A stretch of DNA of 64,000 nucleotides from Natranaeroarchaeum sp042663585 (GTDB lineage: Archaea; Halobacteriota; Halobacteria; Halobacteriales; Natronoarchaeaceae), in assembly GCF_042663585.1 (NCBI RefSeq), contig NZ_JBHTAN010000006.1, positions 186,001-250,000 on the forward strand, written 5' to 3'. The position numbers and the translations under genes are program-made. Of this stretch, positions 42,942 to 51,198 are shown piece by piece (within the stretch, counting starts at the first letter, position 1; every line of letters starts with the position of its first letter). The notes under the pieces were generated by a model. It worked only from the letters and a program-made list of their open reading frames with translations, did not search any database and was not told the DNA's origin.

Positions 42942-43415
42942 ATGGAAGCGTCAACAGAGAGCGACCGGACGGTGCGAGAACAGGTCCTCGAAGCGGCCGG
43001 CGGCCTGGCCGAGGAACTTCGAGAGGGTGGCTGGGAGGTTCGTGTCGTCAGTGCAGGACACGTCACACCTGTCCCACCGAGGGAGTCCAAAGACGACTAC
43101 GGGTTGGTGTACATCGTCCCGGACAGCCTCGGAGACGAACTCTCTGCCCTCGTCGACCGCGGGTCGTTCGATCGATACGAATCGTTTCGACGCGTCACCG
43201 GCACGGATCTGTCGCTGGTAACACAGTTCACCGACCGGGCGAACGAACTCGCGGTGATACTGGTCGGCACTGTCGATCTCGACCGTGCCGGGCCGCTCGC
43301 TTCGGCGGCACGCGAGCGCGGCGAACTGTACTCACACGTCCGACTGCTGGATGGGACCCTGCTCGCGACGTTCCAACACGAGAATCCTGCACACTTCTTT
43401 CCGGAGGAGCTATGA
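42942..43415 (+). CDS. Conserved haloarchaeal protein of unknown function
   Basis: The 157-residue soluble acidic protein contains TVREQVLEAAGGLAEELREG, YGLVYIVPDSLGDELSAL and a C-terminal block LYSHVRLLDGTLLATFQHENP followed by AHFFPEEL. It appears alpha/beta without catalytic Cys or metal motifs. I do not recognise a characterised family (it may be one labelled DUF7529, unverified). ATG 42942 is preferred to the GTG one codon upstream. Its stop overlaps the metallophosphoesterase start by four bases (43412-43415), so the two proteins are probably made together and may act together. Confidence 0.75.
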   Translation: MEASTESDRTVREQVLEAAGGLAEELREGGWEVRVVSAGHVTPVPPRESKDDYGLVYIVPDSLGDELSALVDRGSFDRYESFRRVTGTDLSLVTQFTDRANELAVILVGTVDLDRAGPLASAARERGELYSHVRLLDGTLLATFQHENPAHFFPEEL

Positions 43416-44359
43416 CCGACGACACGCCGGGACTCCTCCTGGCCCGCCTCGACACGCCAACCACATCGCAGTCGATTCGACTGGCCGCAGTTGCTGACCC
43501 ACACGTCTCGACGCGGGCCGAGGGGACGTCGAAACTGTTCGAGCACACGCTCGATCACTTCGAGGCCGCAATCGACGATATCGCTAGTCGGCACGTCGAC
43601 GCCGTCCTCTCGCCCGGTGATCTCACGAAAGACGGGGAGGAATGGAACGCGGCAGCGGTCGAAAACGCACTCGAATCGCTCGACGCCCCGTTCTACGCTG
43701 TCCCCGGGAACCACGACGTCCCCAAAGTCGGTGACGCGCACGACACGCTGGCGGTCGACGGGTTCGCCGACCGGTTCGGCGCAGGAGCATACCCCTTCCA
43801 CGAGCAGGTCGGCGATCTCGACGTGCTCGGTCTGAACTCCTCCGGGAGTGGGAACCGGCTAACCGAGACTCACGACGGGCATATCGACCATGATCAGCGT
43901 AACTGGCTTGCCGCGAAACTCGACGGCGTGGACGACCCGCTCGTGCTGGTACATCACAATCTCGAACCGGTGACGGATCAGCTTCGGCGACATCGAGACC
44001 GGGTTTCCGAGGAGATGGCAATCCCGCCCACGATGCGCGATGTCGACACGTTCGTAGACGTCCTCGCCGATGGCGGGGCCTCTCTGGTTCTCACCGGCCA
44101 TTTCCATCTACCGCTTACCGGCATGGATCGGGGCGTTCGTGAGATCGCAACGCCGACGACCTGTTCGTTCCCACAGTCGTATCTCCTCCTCGAGGTCGGG
44201 CCGTCCGGGACCGAGATCCGACTCGTTCCGATCGCCGATCAGGATGGACTCGGACTCGCTCACGACCGGCGTACTCGCGACTCGACGACGGCACGGGGAC
44301 TTACCTCGATCGGTGCGGCCCGGCTAGCATCGATGCCGCTGGTCGACGACGCGGAGTAA
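43412..44359 (+). CDS. Metallophosphoesterase
   Basis: The 315-residue protein has the full calcineurin-like set: AAVADPHVS (DxH), VLSPGDLTKDG (GDxxxxG), AVPGNHDVP (GNHD), VLVHHNLE, and VLTGHFHLPL (GHxH). The active site binds two metal ions and hydrolyses phosphomono- or diesters. The sequence is closest to Icc/CpdA-like phosphodiesterases in general layout, so cyclic nucleotides or other diesters are possible, but substrate is not predictable. Residues 1-25 precede the domain with no signal peptide. Coupled by a four-base overlap to the upstream unknown gene. Confidence 0.9.
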   Translation: MTDDTPGLLLARLDTPTTSQSIRLAAVADPHVSTRAEGTSKLFEHTLDHFEAAIDDIASRHVDAVLSPGDLTKDGEEWNAAAVENALESLDAPFYAVPGNHDVPKVGDAHDTLAVDGFADRFGAGAYPFHEQVGDLDVLGLNSSGSGNRLTETHDGHIDHDQRNWLAAKLDGVDDPLVLVHHNLEPVTDQLRRHRDRVSEEMAIPPTMRDVDTFVDVLADGGASLVLTGHFHLPLTGMDRGVREIATPTTCSFPQSYLLLEVGPSGTEIRLVPIADQDGLGLAHDRRTRDSTTARGLTSIGAARLASMPLVDDAE

Positions 44360-44438
44360 TCGTCAGACCAGTACACCGTCAAATAGGCCACGTAGATAGG
44401 CATAACGACCACTTTTCATATTTGCGTACGGAGGTACC

Positions 44439-44446
44439 TTTATATT
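44439..44446 (+). promoter_or_regulatory. TATA box for the LIV-type binding protein
   Basis: TTTATATT is centred about 28 bp before the ATG at 44471, the spacing for a leaderless haloarchaeal transcript. It shows that the rearranged binding-protein gene retains its own promoter. Confidence 0.6.
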
Positions 44447-44470
44447 GAGACAATTGGTAACTTGTAACAC

Positions 44471-45790
44471 ATGACTCGCGAACTCAGTCGACGTGATATG
44501 CTGATCGGAACGGGAGCGACCGGCCTGGCAGCGCTGGCTGGCTGTACGACCGACGATAACGGTGAGAACGGCGGCGAAGACGATTCCGATGTGCCGGACG
44601 CGGTAATGATCGTCGGGTTCCCCCAGTCGGGGATCCAGTTGTTCCGTGATTTCTACTCGGAGTTCGAGAGCGAAGCCCCGGATCTGGACATCATCGTCCC
44701 CGACGGCCTCATCGACAGTGACCTACCGGGGGAGGTCGACAACGATATGAACAACGTCATCGGAACCGCTCCGTCTGCGGGCGGTCCCGGTGCGGAGTTC
44801 TTCACCGACGAGTACGAGGCCGCCTACGGCGAGGAACCGGGGGTGTTCACCCCACAGGCGTACGACTCGATGGCGGTGAACGTTCTCGCCACTGTCGCGG
44901 CGGGTGAGAACGACGGGACGGCCGTTCGGGACCGGATCCGAACGGTGTCGAACCCCGACGGCGAGGAGTTCGGCCCGGCGGATCTGGTGGAAGCGGTCGA
45001 AACGGTTGCGGCGGGCGATCCGATCCGTTACGTGGGTGCCTCGTCCAGCGTCGACTTCGACGTCAACGGCGATATCATAACGGCCGCATACGACATCGTC
45101 GACTTCCAGGGCGGCGAACTCGAGACCGTCGACACCGTCGAGTTCGGCACCGAACTCAGCGAAGAAGACATGGCGGCGACGGCGGAGGACCCCGTCGGCG
45201 TGGACGGGTTCGAGGCGCAAGTCGGCGTGTTGATGCCGGAAACCGGTGACCTCGCCCCGCTGGGCGGCCCGATTCGTGACGGAGCACTCCTTGCAGCGGA
45301 GCAGATCAACGACGCCGACATCAACGTCACCGTCGATACGCGCGTCGAGGACACCCAGACGAATCCACAGGCAGGGATTTCGGGTGCAAACGCGCTCGTC
45401 GATGCCGGCTATTCGTCCGTCGTCGGTCCCGCAGCGTCGAACGTCAACCTGCAGGTGGCTGATCAGGTGTTCATCCCGAACGGCGTCGTCGGCAACTCGC
45501 CGTCGTCGACGGATCCGGACGTGACGAATCTGGAGGACAACGACTACATCTTCCGGACCGCCCCCTCGGACCTCCTGCAGGGGCCCGCGCTGGCTGAACT
45601 CGCCAGTGGCGACCAGGTGGGTGCGGAAACCTCGGGGACGCTGTATCTCAACGACGCCTACGGACAGGCGCTCGAAGAGCAGTACGTGACTGCCTTCGAG
45701 GAACGCGACGGCGAGATCACCGAGCGGGTCTCCTTCGAACCGCAGCAATCTACCTACTCAAGCCAGTGGAGTAGCGTGTTGAACCTCTGA
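44471..45790 (+). CDS. LIV-type ABC transporter substrate-binding lipoprotein with circularly permuted order
   Basis: The 439-residue protein starts with a lipoprotein signal (SRRDMLIGTGATG, lipobox LAGC with Cys25) and a short acidic stalk. What follows is not the normal order. Residues about 41-225 (PDAVMIVGFPQSGIQLFRDF, GEVDNDMNNVIGTAPSAG, GVFTPQAYDSMAV, GASSSVDFDVNGDI) correspond to the C-terminal portion of type I periplasmic binding proteins of the LivJ family. A linker (about 226-249) leads to residues 250-439 (VGVLMPETGDLAPLGGPIRD, NPQAGISGANALVDAGY, VVGPAASNVNLQVADQ, TLYLNDAYGQAL), which correspond to the normal N-terminal portion. The protein ends in YSSQWSSVLNL, just where DPDAVMIVGF would normally continue. 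Each part occurs once, so this looks like a circular permutation. It probably serves the convergent livHMGF operon. Nothing in the frame suggests degradation. Confidence 0.85.
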   Translation: MTRELSRRDMLIGTGATGLAALAGCTTDDNGENGGEDDSDVPDAVMIVGFPQSGIQLFRDFYSEFESEAPDLDIIVPDGLIDSDLPGEVDNDMNNVIGTAPSAGGPGAEFFTDEYEAAYGEEPGVFTPQAYDSMAVNVLATVAAGENDGTAVRDRIRTVSNPDGEEFGPADLVEAVETVAAGDPIRYVGASSSVDFDVNGDIITAAYDIVDFQGGELETVDTVEFGTELSEEDMAATAEDPVGVDGFEAQVGVLMPETGDLAPLGGPIRDGALLAAEQINDADINVTVDTRVEDTQTNPQAGISGANALVDAGYSSVVGPAASNVNLQVADQVFIPNGVVGNSPSSTDPDVTNLEDNDYIFRTAPSDLLQGPALAELASGDQVGAETSGTLYLNDAYGQALEEQYVTAFEERDGEITERVSFEPQQSTYSSQWSSVLNL

Positions 45791-45807
45791 GCGGACCGCC
45801 TGTTCGC

Positions 45808-46560
45808 CTATCCGCCGAGGAAATCCTTGCGGACCTGTTCGTCCTGCAGTAACGCCTCGCCGCGGTCGGTGTACCGGTTGGTTCCGTCGACGAGTACATA
45901 GCCCCGGTCACACCGCCGGAGCGCCTCTTTTGCGTTCTGTTCGACCATCAGCACTGCCGTCCCGGCGTCGTTGATGCGGTCGATTCGGTCGAACATGTCC
46001 GCGACGAGGTCGGGCGCGAGACCGGCCGATGGCTCGTCGAGCAGGAGCAAGTCCGGGTCGAGCATCAGCGACCGGCCCATCGCGACCATCTGTCGTTGCC
46101 CGCCGGAGAGATTACCGGCCTTCTGGTCTTCGCGTTCGCGCAGGATCGGGAACCGGTTGTAGACCGTTTCTATCCGCTCTTCCGGGACCTCGTCGAGGAT
46201 GTACGCCCCCATCTCCAGGTTCTCGCGGACGCTCAGTCCGGCGAACACGTTGTCGTTCTGTGGAACGTATCCGATGCCCTTGCGGATGATCTGTTCCGGC
46301 GGTTCGCCGTGGATCGGTTCCCCCACGAACTCGATGGTGCCCTCCATGTGCGTCGTCAGCCCGAACACCGTCTTCATCACCGTCGATTTGCCGGCCCCGT
46401 TCGGCCCGACAATCGTCACGTACTCGCCCTCGGCGACATCTAGTTCGACGTCCGACAGGATCTGGAGGTCGCCGTATCCGGCGTCGAGGCCGCGGATCCG
46501 AAGCATCGCTTCCCCGTCTATCACGTGGTCAGTGCTCGCTGTCGATCCGTCGACACTCAT
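45808..46560 (-). CDS. livF: Branched-chain amino acid-type ABC transporter ATP-binding protein (LivF)
   Basis: The 250-residue ATPase has Walker A GPNGAGKSTVMKTVFGL, Q-loop GYVPQNDNVF, signature LSGGQRQMVAMGRSLM and Walker B LLLLDEPSAGL. Its short length and the RNLTVEENL-like SVRENLEMGAYI segment place it in the LivF rather than LivG branch. It is the last gene of the operon livH-livM-livG-livF, overlapping livG by four bases. It converges with the binding-protein gene, the two stops being about 17 bp apart. Imports branched-chain or other small amino acids or amides together with the other Liv subunits; substrate unproven. Confidence 0.94.
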   Translation of the reverse strand: MSVDGSTASTDHVIDGEAMLRIRGLDAGYGDLQILSDVELDVAEGEYVTIVGPNGAGKSTVMKTVFGLTTHMEGTIEFVGEPIHGEPPEQIIRKGIGYVPQNDNVFAGLSVRENLEMGAYILDEVPEERIETVYNRFPILREREDQKAGNLSGGQRQMVAMGRSLMLDPDLLLLDEPSAGLAPDLVADMFDRIDRINDAGTAVLMVEQNAKEALRRCDRGYVLVDGTNRYTDRGEALLQDEQVRKDFLGG

Positions 46561-47417
46561 ATGTCCTCACCCAGGTACGCCTCGATGACCTGCTCGTTGT
46601 TCTGGATATCCGTTCCCGTTCCCTCGGCGAGAACGCGACCCTGATGCATGACGATGATGCGTTCGCAGTTGTTCATAATGACGTCCATATCGTGCTCGAC
46701 GAGGAGGAACGTGTAGTCGTCCTCCCTGAGTTGATGTATTCGATCGAGAAGCTTCTCCTCCAGCGTGGGGTTGACGCCCGCGAGGGGTTCGTCGAGCAAC
46801 ACCACCTCGGGGTCGGTCATCAGAGCCCGTGCCATCTCCAGTAGCTTTCGTTGACCGCCCGAGAGGTTCCCCGCGTACTCGGTCGCCAGGTGGTCGATCT
46901 CGAAGAACTCCAGCGTCTCCCACGCCCGCTCCCGGAGCTCACGCTCCTGTTCGACGACAGCGCCACGCAACCCTGGCAGCACCGACCGGACCGCCGACTC
47001 CCCGATCTGTTTCTGCGGGGCCAGCATGAGGTTCTCGAGCACAGTCATCTCTTCGAGTTCTCGTGCGATCTGGAACGTTCTGACGAGGCCACGCTGGGCG
47101 ATCTGGTAGGGCCGGAGTCCGGTGATGTCCTCGCCGTTGAGATAGACGTTGCCCGCTGTCGGCTCGTGGACGCCAGTGATGCAGTTGAACGTCGTGGACT
47201 TGCCAGCCCCGTTCGGCCCGATCAGCCCGGTGAGAGAGCCTTCCTCGATCTGGAACGAGACGCCGTCGACGGCGGTGATGCCGCCGAAGCGCTTGACGAG
47301 TCCCTCGACCCGCAGGGGGAGCCCCGGCGGCGTCTCCTGGCCGATGACCTCCTGTTGCGAGTCGGCCGCATCGGTCGCCGAGTCCGCTCTTTCGTCGCCC
47401 GCTTGCGAATCACTCAT
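46557..47417 (-). CDS. livG: Branched-chain amino acid-type ABC transporter ATP-binding protein (LivG)
   Basis: The 286-residue ATPase has Walker A GPNGAGKSTTFNCITG, signature LSGGQRKLLEMARALM, Walker B VVLLDEPLAGVNPTL and H-loop VEHDMDVI. The TxxFNxI pattern after Walker A and the LVRTFQIARELEEMTVLENLM segment are diagnostic of LivG. An N-terminal Asp/Gln-rich tail of about 35 residues precedes the fold. ATG 47417 is chosen (MSDSQAGDE); an ATG three codons upstream is also possible. It overlaps livM by eight bases and livF by four. Confidence 0.93.
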   Translation of the reverse strand: MSDSQAGDERADSATDAADSQQEVIGQETPPGLPLRVEGLVKRFGGITAVDGVSFQIEEGSLTGLIGPNGAGKSTTFNCITGVHEPTAGNVYLNGEDITGLRPYQIAQRGLVRTFQIARELEEMTVLENLMLAPQKQIGESAVRSVLPGLRGAVVEQERELRERAWETLEFFEIDHLATEYAGNLSGGQRKLLEMARALMTDPEVVLLDEPLAGVNPTLEEKLLDRIHQLREDDYTFLLVEHDMDVIMNNCERIIVMHQGRVLAEGTGTDIQNNEQVIEAYLGEDI

Positions 47418-48723
47418 TGGGCTCACCCCCTCGCTTGTCCGTGCGCCGTGACAGGTCGACGGCCGCGGCGGTCTCGATCCGGTCGCCGAGCATGCCCTCC
47501 GGTCGCCGGTGCATCATGAATATCAGGACGAATCCGAGCAGGACGAACTGGAGCGGCGCGATGTTCTCGGTCGCGTACGCCAGGAACTGTCCCGGACTGA
47601 GAGAGGCGACTGCGTCGGCGAACGTCGGCGGCGTTGGGGCGTCGATAGTGTCGCGCAGGACGCTACCGACTCGCCGTGGTCCCTCGAAGAGCGCCGTCGC
47701 GAAGACGATTCCGCCGAGAACGCTCCCGGTGTTCGACCCGGCACCGCCGATGATCACTGCTACGAAGATGTAGAACGTGAGCAGCGGCATGAACTGGGGC
47801 GTCGGCGAGACGTTCCCCTGGCTACCGAACCAGAGGATCCCTGCGAGGCCCATCAGCGCACAGCCGATCATGAACACCTTGATCTTGACGAGGTCGACGT
47901 TCTTGCCGAGCGAGTCGGCGACGAGTTCGTCCTCGCGGATGGCCTTGAGCGTCCGGCCGAAGGGCGACCGACCGAGGCGTTCGAGGAAGACGTAGAACGC
48001 GATCACGAACAGCGCGAGCACGAACACGTACGCCCACCGGATGAGGATGGTGTTCGCGATACCCAGTCCACCCTCACCGAGCGTGCCGAAGACCAGTTCA
48101 CCGAGCGCGGTCGGATTATTGGCGGTACCACCGACGAGAAACAGCTCTCGGACGGGATTGCTCGGCATCCCCATGCCGCGACCGCCACCTGTCCCGACTG
48201 AGAGCGTCTCGCGGAGGAACGTATCGAAGGCGCTCGACTGGAGCGTCAGCCGGATGATCTCCGAGATGCCAAGCGTGACGATGGCGAAGTAATCGGCTCG
48301 GAGTCGGAGCGCGGGTAACGCGGCCAGGAGGCCGACCAGTGCCGCCATCGCCATGCCGGCGACGATGCCGACCGGAAGCGGTAGGCCGAACCCCGGCGGT
48401 CCGATCGCGGGATCCGGCGACCGGACGACGATGCCCATCGTGTAGACGCCGACGGCCATGAAGCCGGCGACACCGATGTTGAACAGCCCGGTGTATCCCC
48501 AGTGCAGATTTAGCGCGAGCGCCGACAGGGCGTACACCAGTCCGAGGAAGGTCAGCGTCCGGAGCAGTCCGACGACGCTGTTCAGTCCGTCGCTGAAGGT
48601 GAGCAGCGTCGCAACGATATAGACTAGCCCGAGCGTCAGCAGCACTAGCCCGAGATCACTCCGCCTGGCGGCGTCTAGCACCACCCGCAGGGCGCTGTCC
48701 GGATCGGTCGAGTCCTCGCTCAT
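47410..48723 (-). CDS. livM: Branched-chain amino acid-type ABC transporter permease (LivM)
   Basis: The 437-residue permease has about nine to ten membrane helices. Landmarks are LALNLHWGYTGLFNIGVAGFMAVG (the TGxxNxGxxAFxxxG motif of LivM), RLRADYFAIVTLGISEIIRL, and the coupling loop RSPFGRTLKAIREDELVADSLGKNV. GGAGSNTGSVLGGIVF follows near the end of the core. A large loop of about 60 residues (SAFDTFLRETLSVGTGGGRG) interrupts the core, as in other haloarchaeal LivM. Its start overlaps the livH stop by four bases (48720-48723). It forms the channel with LivH. Confidence 0.94.
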   Translation of the reverse strand: MSEDSTDPDSALRVVLDAARRSDLGLVLLTLGLVYIVATLLTFSDGLNSVVGLLRTLTFLGLVYALSALALNLHWGYTGLFNIGVAGFMAVGVYTMGIVVRSPDPAIGPPGFGLPLPVGIVAGMAMAALVGLLAALPALRLRADYFAIVTLGISEIIRLTLQSSAFDTFLRETLSVGTGGGRGMGMPSNPVRELFLVGGTANNPTALGELVFGTLGEGGLGIANTILIRWAYVFVLALFVIAFYVFLERLGRSPFGRTLKAIREDELVADSLGKNVDLVKIKVFMIGCALMGLAGILWFGSQGNVSPTPQFMPLLTFYIFVAVIIGGAGSNTGSVLGGIVFATALFEGPRRVGSVLRDTIDAPTPPTFADAVASLSPGQFLAYATENIAPLQFVLLGFVLIFMMHRRPEGMLGDRIETAAAVDLSRRTDKRGGEPNE

Positions 48724-49838
48724 GCCGTCGAAACACCTCCGAAGATACCTTCAGGGCGAAGGAGCAGGACGGTGATCATCACCGCGAACGCCGCGGCCTC
48801 GTTGAAGTCGGAGGGGATCCAGATCGTCGACGTGGTGAAGACGATGCCAATGACGACTCCGCCCGCGATAGCGCCGTATATCGAGCCGATGCCGCCCAGG
48901 ATGACTGCGGCGAAGATCAACAGCAAGAGGAGCCAGCCGAAGTCGAACCCGATGGTCTCGCGGAGGAGGACGTAGAGATAGCCCGACGCGCCGGCGAGTC
49001 CGCCGCCCAGGATCCACGTCGCCGCGACGACGCGTTCGGCCGGGATGCCGGTGATCAGCGCGAGGTCCTTGTTGTCCGACATCGCGCGCATCGCCGTCCC
49101 GAGTTTGGTCTCCTGAAGCACGTAGTGCATCGCCGCCATGAGCGTGAGCGCGGCGACGACGATTGTCAACTGGTGTGCGTCGACGGTGAGTCCAAACGGG
49201 AACGCGAAGGCCGATTCGTCGACGGTGCCGGTGACGCCACGGCTCTGTGCGCCGTAGACGAACTGGATGAGATAGCGCACGACCAGCGCGACACCGATCG
49301 ACGCGATCAGTAGCGAGATGCCACTCCGGTCACGCATCGGCTTGTAGAAGGCCCGATCGAGTGCAAGCGCTATCAGCGCCGTGATGACGAACGCGGCGAT
49401 CAGTCCGACACCGACCGCCACGGGCGTCGAGAGGATATGCGCGCCGATATCGCCCGGACTCACGTCACCTGCTCCCCGAACGGTCAGCAGCGCGCCCAGC
49501 GGCTCCCGGCCGGCGGCTGCGACCACGAACGCGACGCCCCAGCCGGTGAAGCCCCCGACGCTGATGAGGTCACCGTGTGAGAAGTTCGCGAAGTTCAGAA
49601 TGCTGTACGTCATCGAGAGGCCGATGCCCGCGAGTCCGATCACTAGCCCGACTACCAGCCCGTTCCAGAGGTTCGAGGAAAGCCGATTTACGGAGAGTGC
49701 GCCGCCAAATGGACCGAGACTGAAACCTGCTAGCTTCGCAAGTAGGTCCGCGAAGAGGAGTGTGGCGAAGAGAACGGCGATAGCTAGCCCGGGTCGGTCT
49801 CTCACCGACGGAATCTTCTGTGTGGTAGTGGTGCCCAT
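48720..49838 (-). CDS. livH: Branched-chain amino acid-type ABC transporter permease (LivH)
   Basis: The 372-residue permease is the first gene of the operon. Characteristic stretches are VGLVIGLAGIGLSMTYSILNFANFSHGDLISVGGFTGW (split here only by residues), the coupling loop TKLGTAMRAMSDNKDLALITGI, and VILGGIGSIYGAIAGGVVIG near the end. Core order and nine hydrophobic segments fit LivH. The N-terminal 25 residues are a short cytoplasmic extension. On the minus strand a TATA-like TTTATTT at about 49873-49879 lies 35-40 bp upstream of ATG 49838. No binding-protein gene precedes it; the nearest is the permuted one at the far end of the operon. Confidence 0.93.
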   Translation of the reverse strand: MGTTTTQKIPSVRDRPGLAIAVLFATLLFADLLAKLAGFSLGPFGGALSVNRLSSNLWNGLVVGLVIGLAGIGLSMTYSILNFANFSHGDLISVGGFTGWGVAFVVAAAGREPLGALLTVRGAGDVSPGDIGAHILSTPVAVGVGLIAAFVITALIALALDRAFYKPMRDRSGISLLIASIGVALVVRYLIQFVYGAQSRGVTGTVDESAFAFPFGLTVDAHQLTIVVAALTLMAAMHYVLQETKLGTAMRAMSDNKDLALITGIPAERVVAATWILGGGLAGASGYLYVLLRETIGFDFGWLLLLLIFAAVILGGIGSIYGAIAGGVVIGIVFTTSTIWIPSDFNEAAAFAVMITVLLLRPEGIFGGVSTA

Positions 49839-50085
49839 GTGTAACGTCTTTGCATGACGTGGGTGCCGAACGGTAAATAAACGTTTGTGCTTCCACCGGA
49901 CTCGCAGGGAGTCGCCCCGGGAGAAAGCGTCGCGTAATCCGTGGTGGAGGTCGAGGCTCCGCGGCGGTATTCTACTCGGACGACTCGGCCCATCTGGTTG
50001 AGCCGTCGGGGACCGGTAATGACCGTCTACTTGCAGTTATACGCCGCATAGCTACGTGACTGGCTCACGATCATCCGATACGGAC

Positions 50086-51195
50086 ATGTCCAAATCATCT
50101 ATTTTGAGCATCGTGGTGGTGGTGGTCTGTCTGACGCTCGTTTCCGCGGGCGTCGCAGGTCTGGTCAACGACACGGACTCGGGTACGCCGACGGTCGAGT
50201 CACCTGCTCTGAACAGTTCGGAGACGAGCGATGAGGGGCTGCTGTTAGACGAACATGAAGAGGAGGCGACCGACCAGCGCGAAGAGGAATACCGCCAGGA
50301 AGTCCCCAGTCCGGGCGACCCCTACTTCGAGGCGTCTGCGAGCGACGGTAGCTGGGTCAGCTACGTCAATCCGCGCGACGAGTACCGGGAGCCGTATCTC
50401 GGTGACGGCTCCGGGAAGATCTGTGTCTCGGTGTACAACGCTGATGGTCAGGTCGCGGTCGGTGAGACGGTGCCGAACACGACCGTCAGTATCCCGACGG
50501 GCGAGTCGACGTCCTGGCACTCCTCGGCGGATCCGTTCGTGGTCGACCTCCCGCTGACTGACAACTACGAGCGGCCGCTCGACGCCGATCAGTTCGGCAC
50601 CGACTCCGACCTGCCCCAGGGCGATGGCTATCTGGACTCTCACTGTATCGAGCTCCACGGGCTTCCGACCGACGAGTCGGTCTCGTACGGCGAGGCCACG
50701 GTCGAGGGCGAGTTCGCCGACCGGGTCGAAGTAGTCGGCTACATCCAGCAGGCCGGGCAATCGTGGGACTCGGACATCGACCCGCTCGCTGAGGCCCGCT
50801 CCTACGAGCAAGCGGGCGGCGGATGGACCTACGAACCCGGTGCCTCGCACGGCCAGGTCACCGTCGTTCTCCAGATAGATCACCCCCAGACGTCCGATGA
50901 CTCGGGTGACGATAACGACACGGACGATTCGGGCGACGGTAACGACACGGACGATTCGGGCGACGGTAACGACACGGACGATTCGGGAGACGACGATACT
51001 GACGACTCGGGAGACGACGACACGGACGACTCGGGAGACGATGAAACGAATGAGGAAGGAACAGAAGAGGAGGAATCCACCTCGAACACCGACGACGACC
51101 CCACACAAAGCGATGACGACACGGTCTCTGGGTTCGGGATTGCGGTAGCCGTCATCTCTCTGCTCGCCGTTCTGGTGCTCACGAAGCGCCGGTGA
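50086..51195 (+). CDS. Secreted surface-anchored protein with Asp-rich repeats
   Basis: The 369-residue protein starts with an N-terminal signal/membrane segment (MSKSSILSIVVVVVCLTLVS) and ends with a C-terminal transmembrane segment preceded by SGFG and followed by KRR (VSGFGIAVAVISLLAVLVLTKRR in two parts). This tripartite tail resembles PGF-CTERM sorting signals of archaeosortase substrates, but the Pro is replaced by Ser. The ectodomain (about 30-265) has DPYFEASASDGSWVSYVN and KICVSVYNADGQVAV as beta-like segments with a Cys pair. About 270-325 is a repeat of NDTDDSGDG and DTDDSGDD, an acidic stalk, then Glu/Thr/Asp-rich sequence. GTG 50056 is a possible longer start. Role unknown. Confidence 0.75.
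   Translation: MSKSSILSIVVVVVCLTLVSAGVAGLVNDTDSGTPTVESPALNSSETSDEGLLLDEHEEEATDQREEEYRQEVPSPGDPYFEASASDGSWVSYVNPRDEYREPYLGDGSGKICVSVYNADGQVAVGETVPNTTVSIPTGESTSWHSSADPFVVDLPLTDNYERPLDADQFGTDSDLPQGDGYLDSHCIELHGLPTDESVSYGEATVEGEFADRVEVVGYIQQAGQSWDSDIDPLAEARSYEQAGGGWTYEPGASHGQVTVVLQIDHPQTSDDSGDDNDTDDSGDGNDTDDSGDGNDTDDSGDDDTDDSGDDDTDDSGDDETNEEGTEEEESTSNTDDDPTQSDDDTVSGFGIAVAVISLLAVLVLTKRR
50898..51048 (+). repeat. In-frame 24-bp and 18-bp tandem repeats encoding an acidic stalk
   Basis: Three near-identical 24-bp units encoding NDTDDSGD are followed by 18-bp units encoding DTDDSG/D variants. The unit lengths are multiples of three, so gain or loss of copies does not change frame. This is typical of a length-variable stalk region in cell-surface proteins and is not a CRISPR array. 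Confidence 0.8.
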
Positions 51196-51198
51196 CGA

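Noticed and set aside
50898..51048. Regular repeats that could suggest a CRISPR array
   Set aside because: The units are contiguous, in frame and encode an acidic stalk; there are no spacers and no cas genes.
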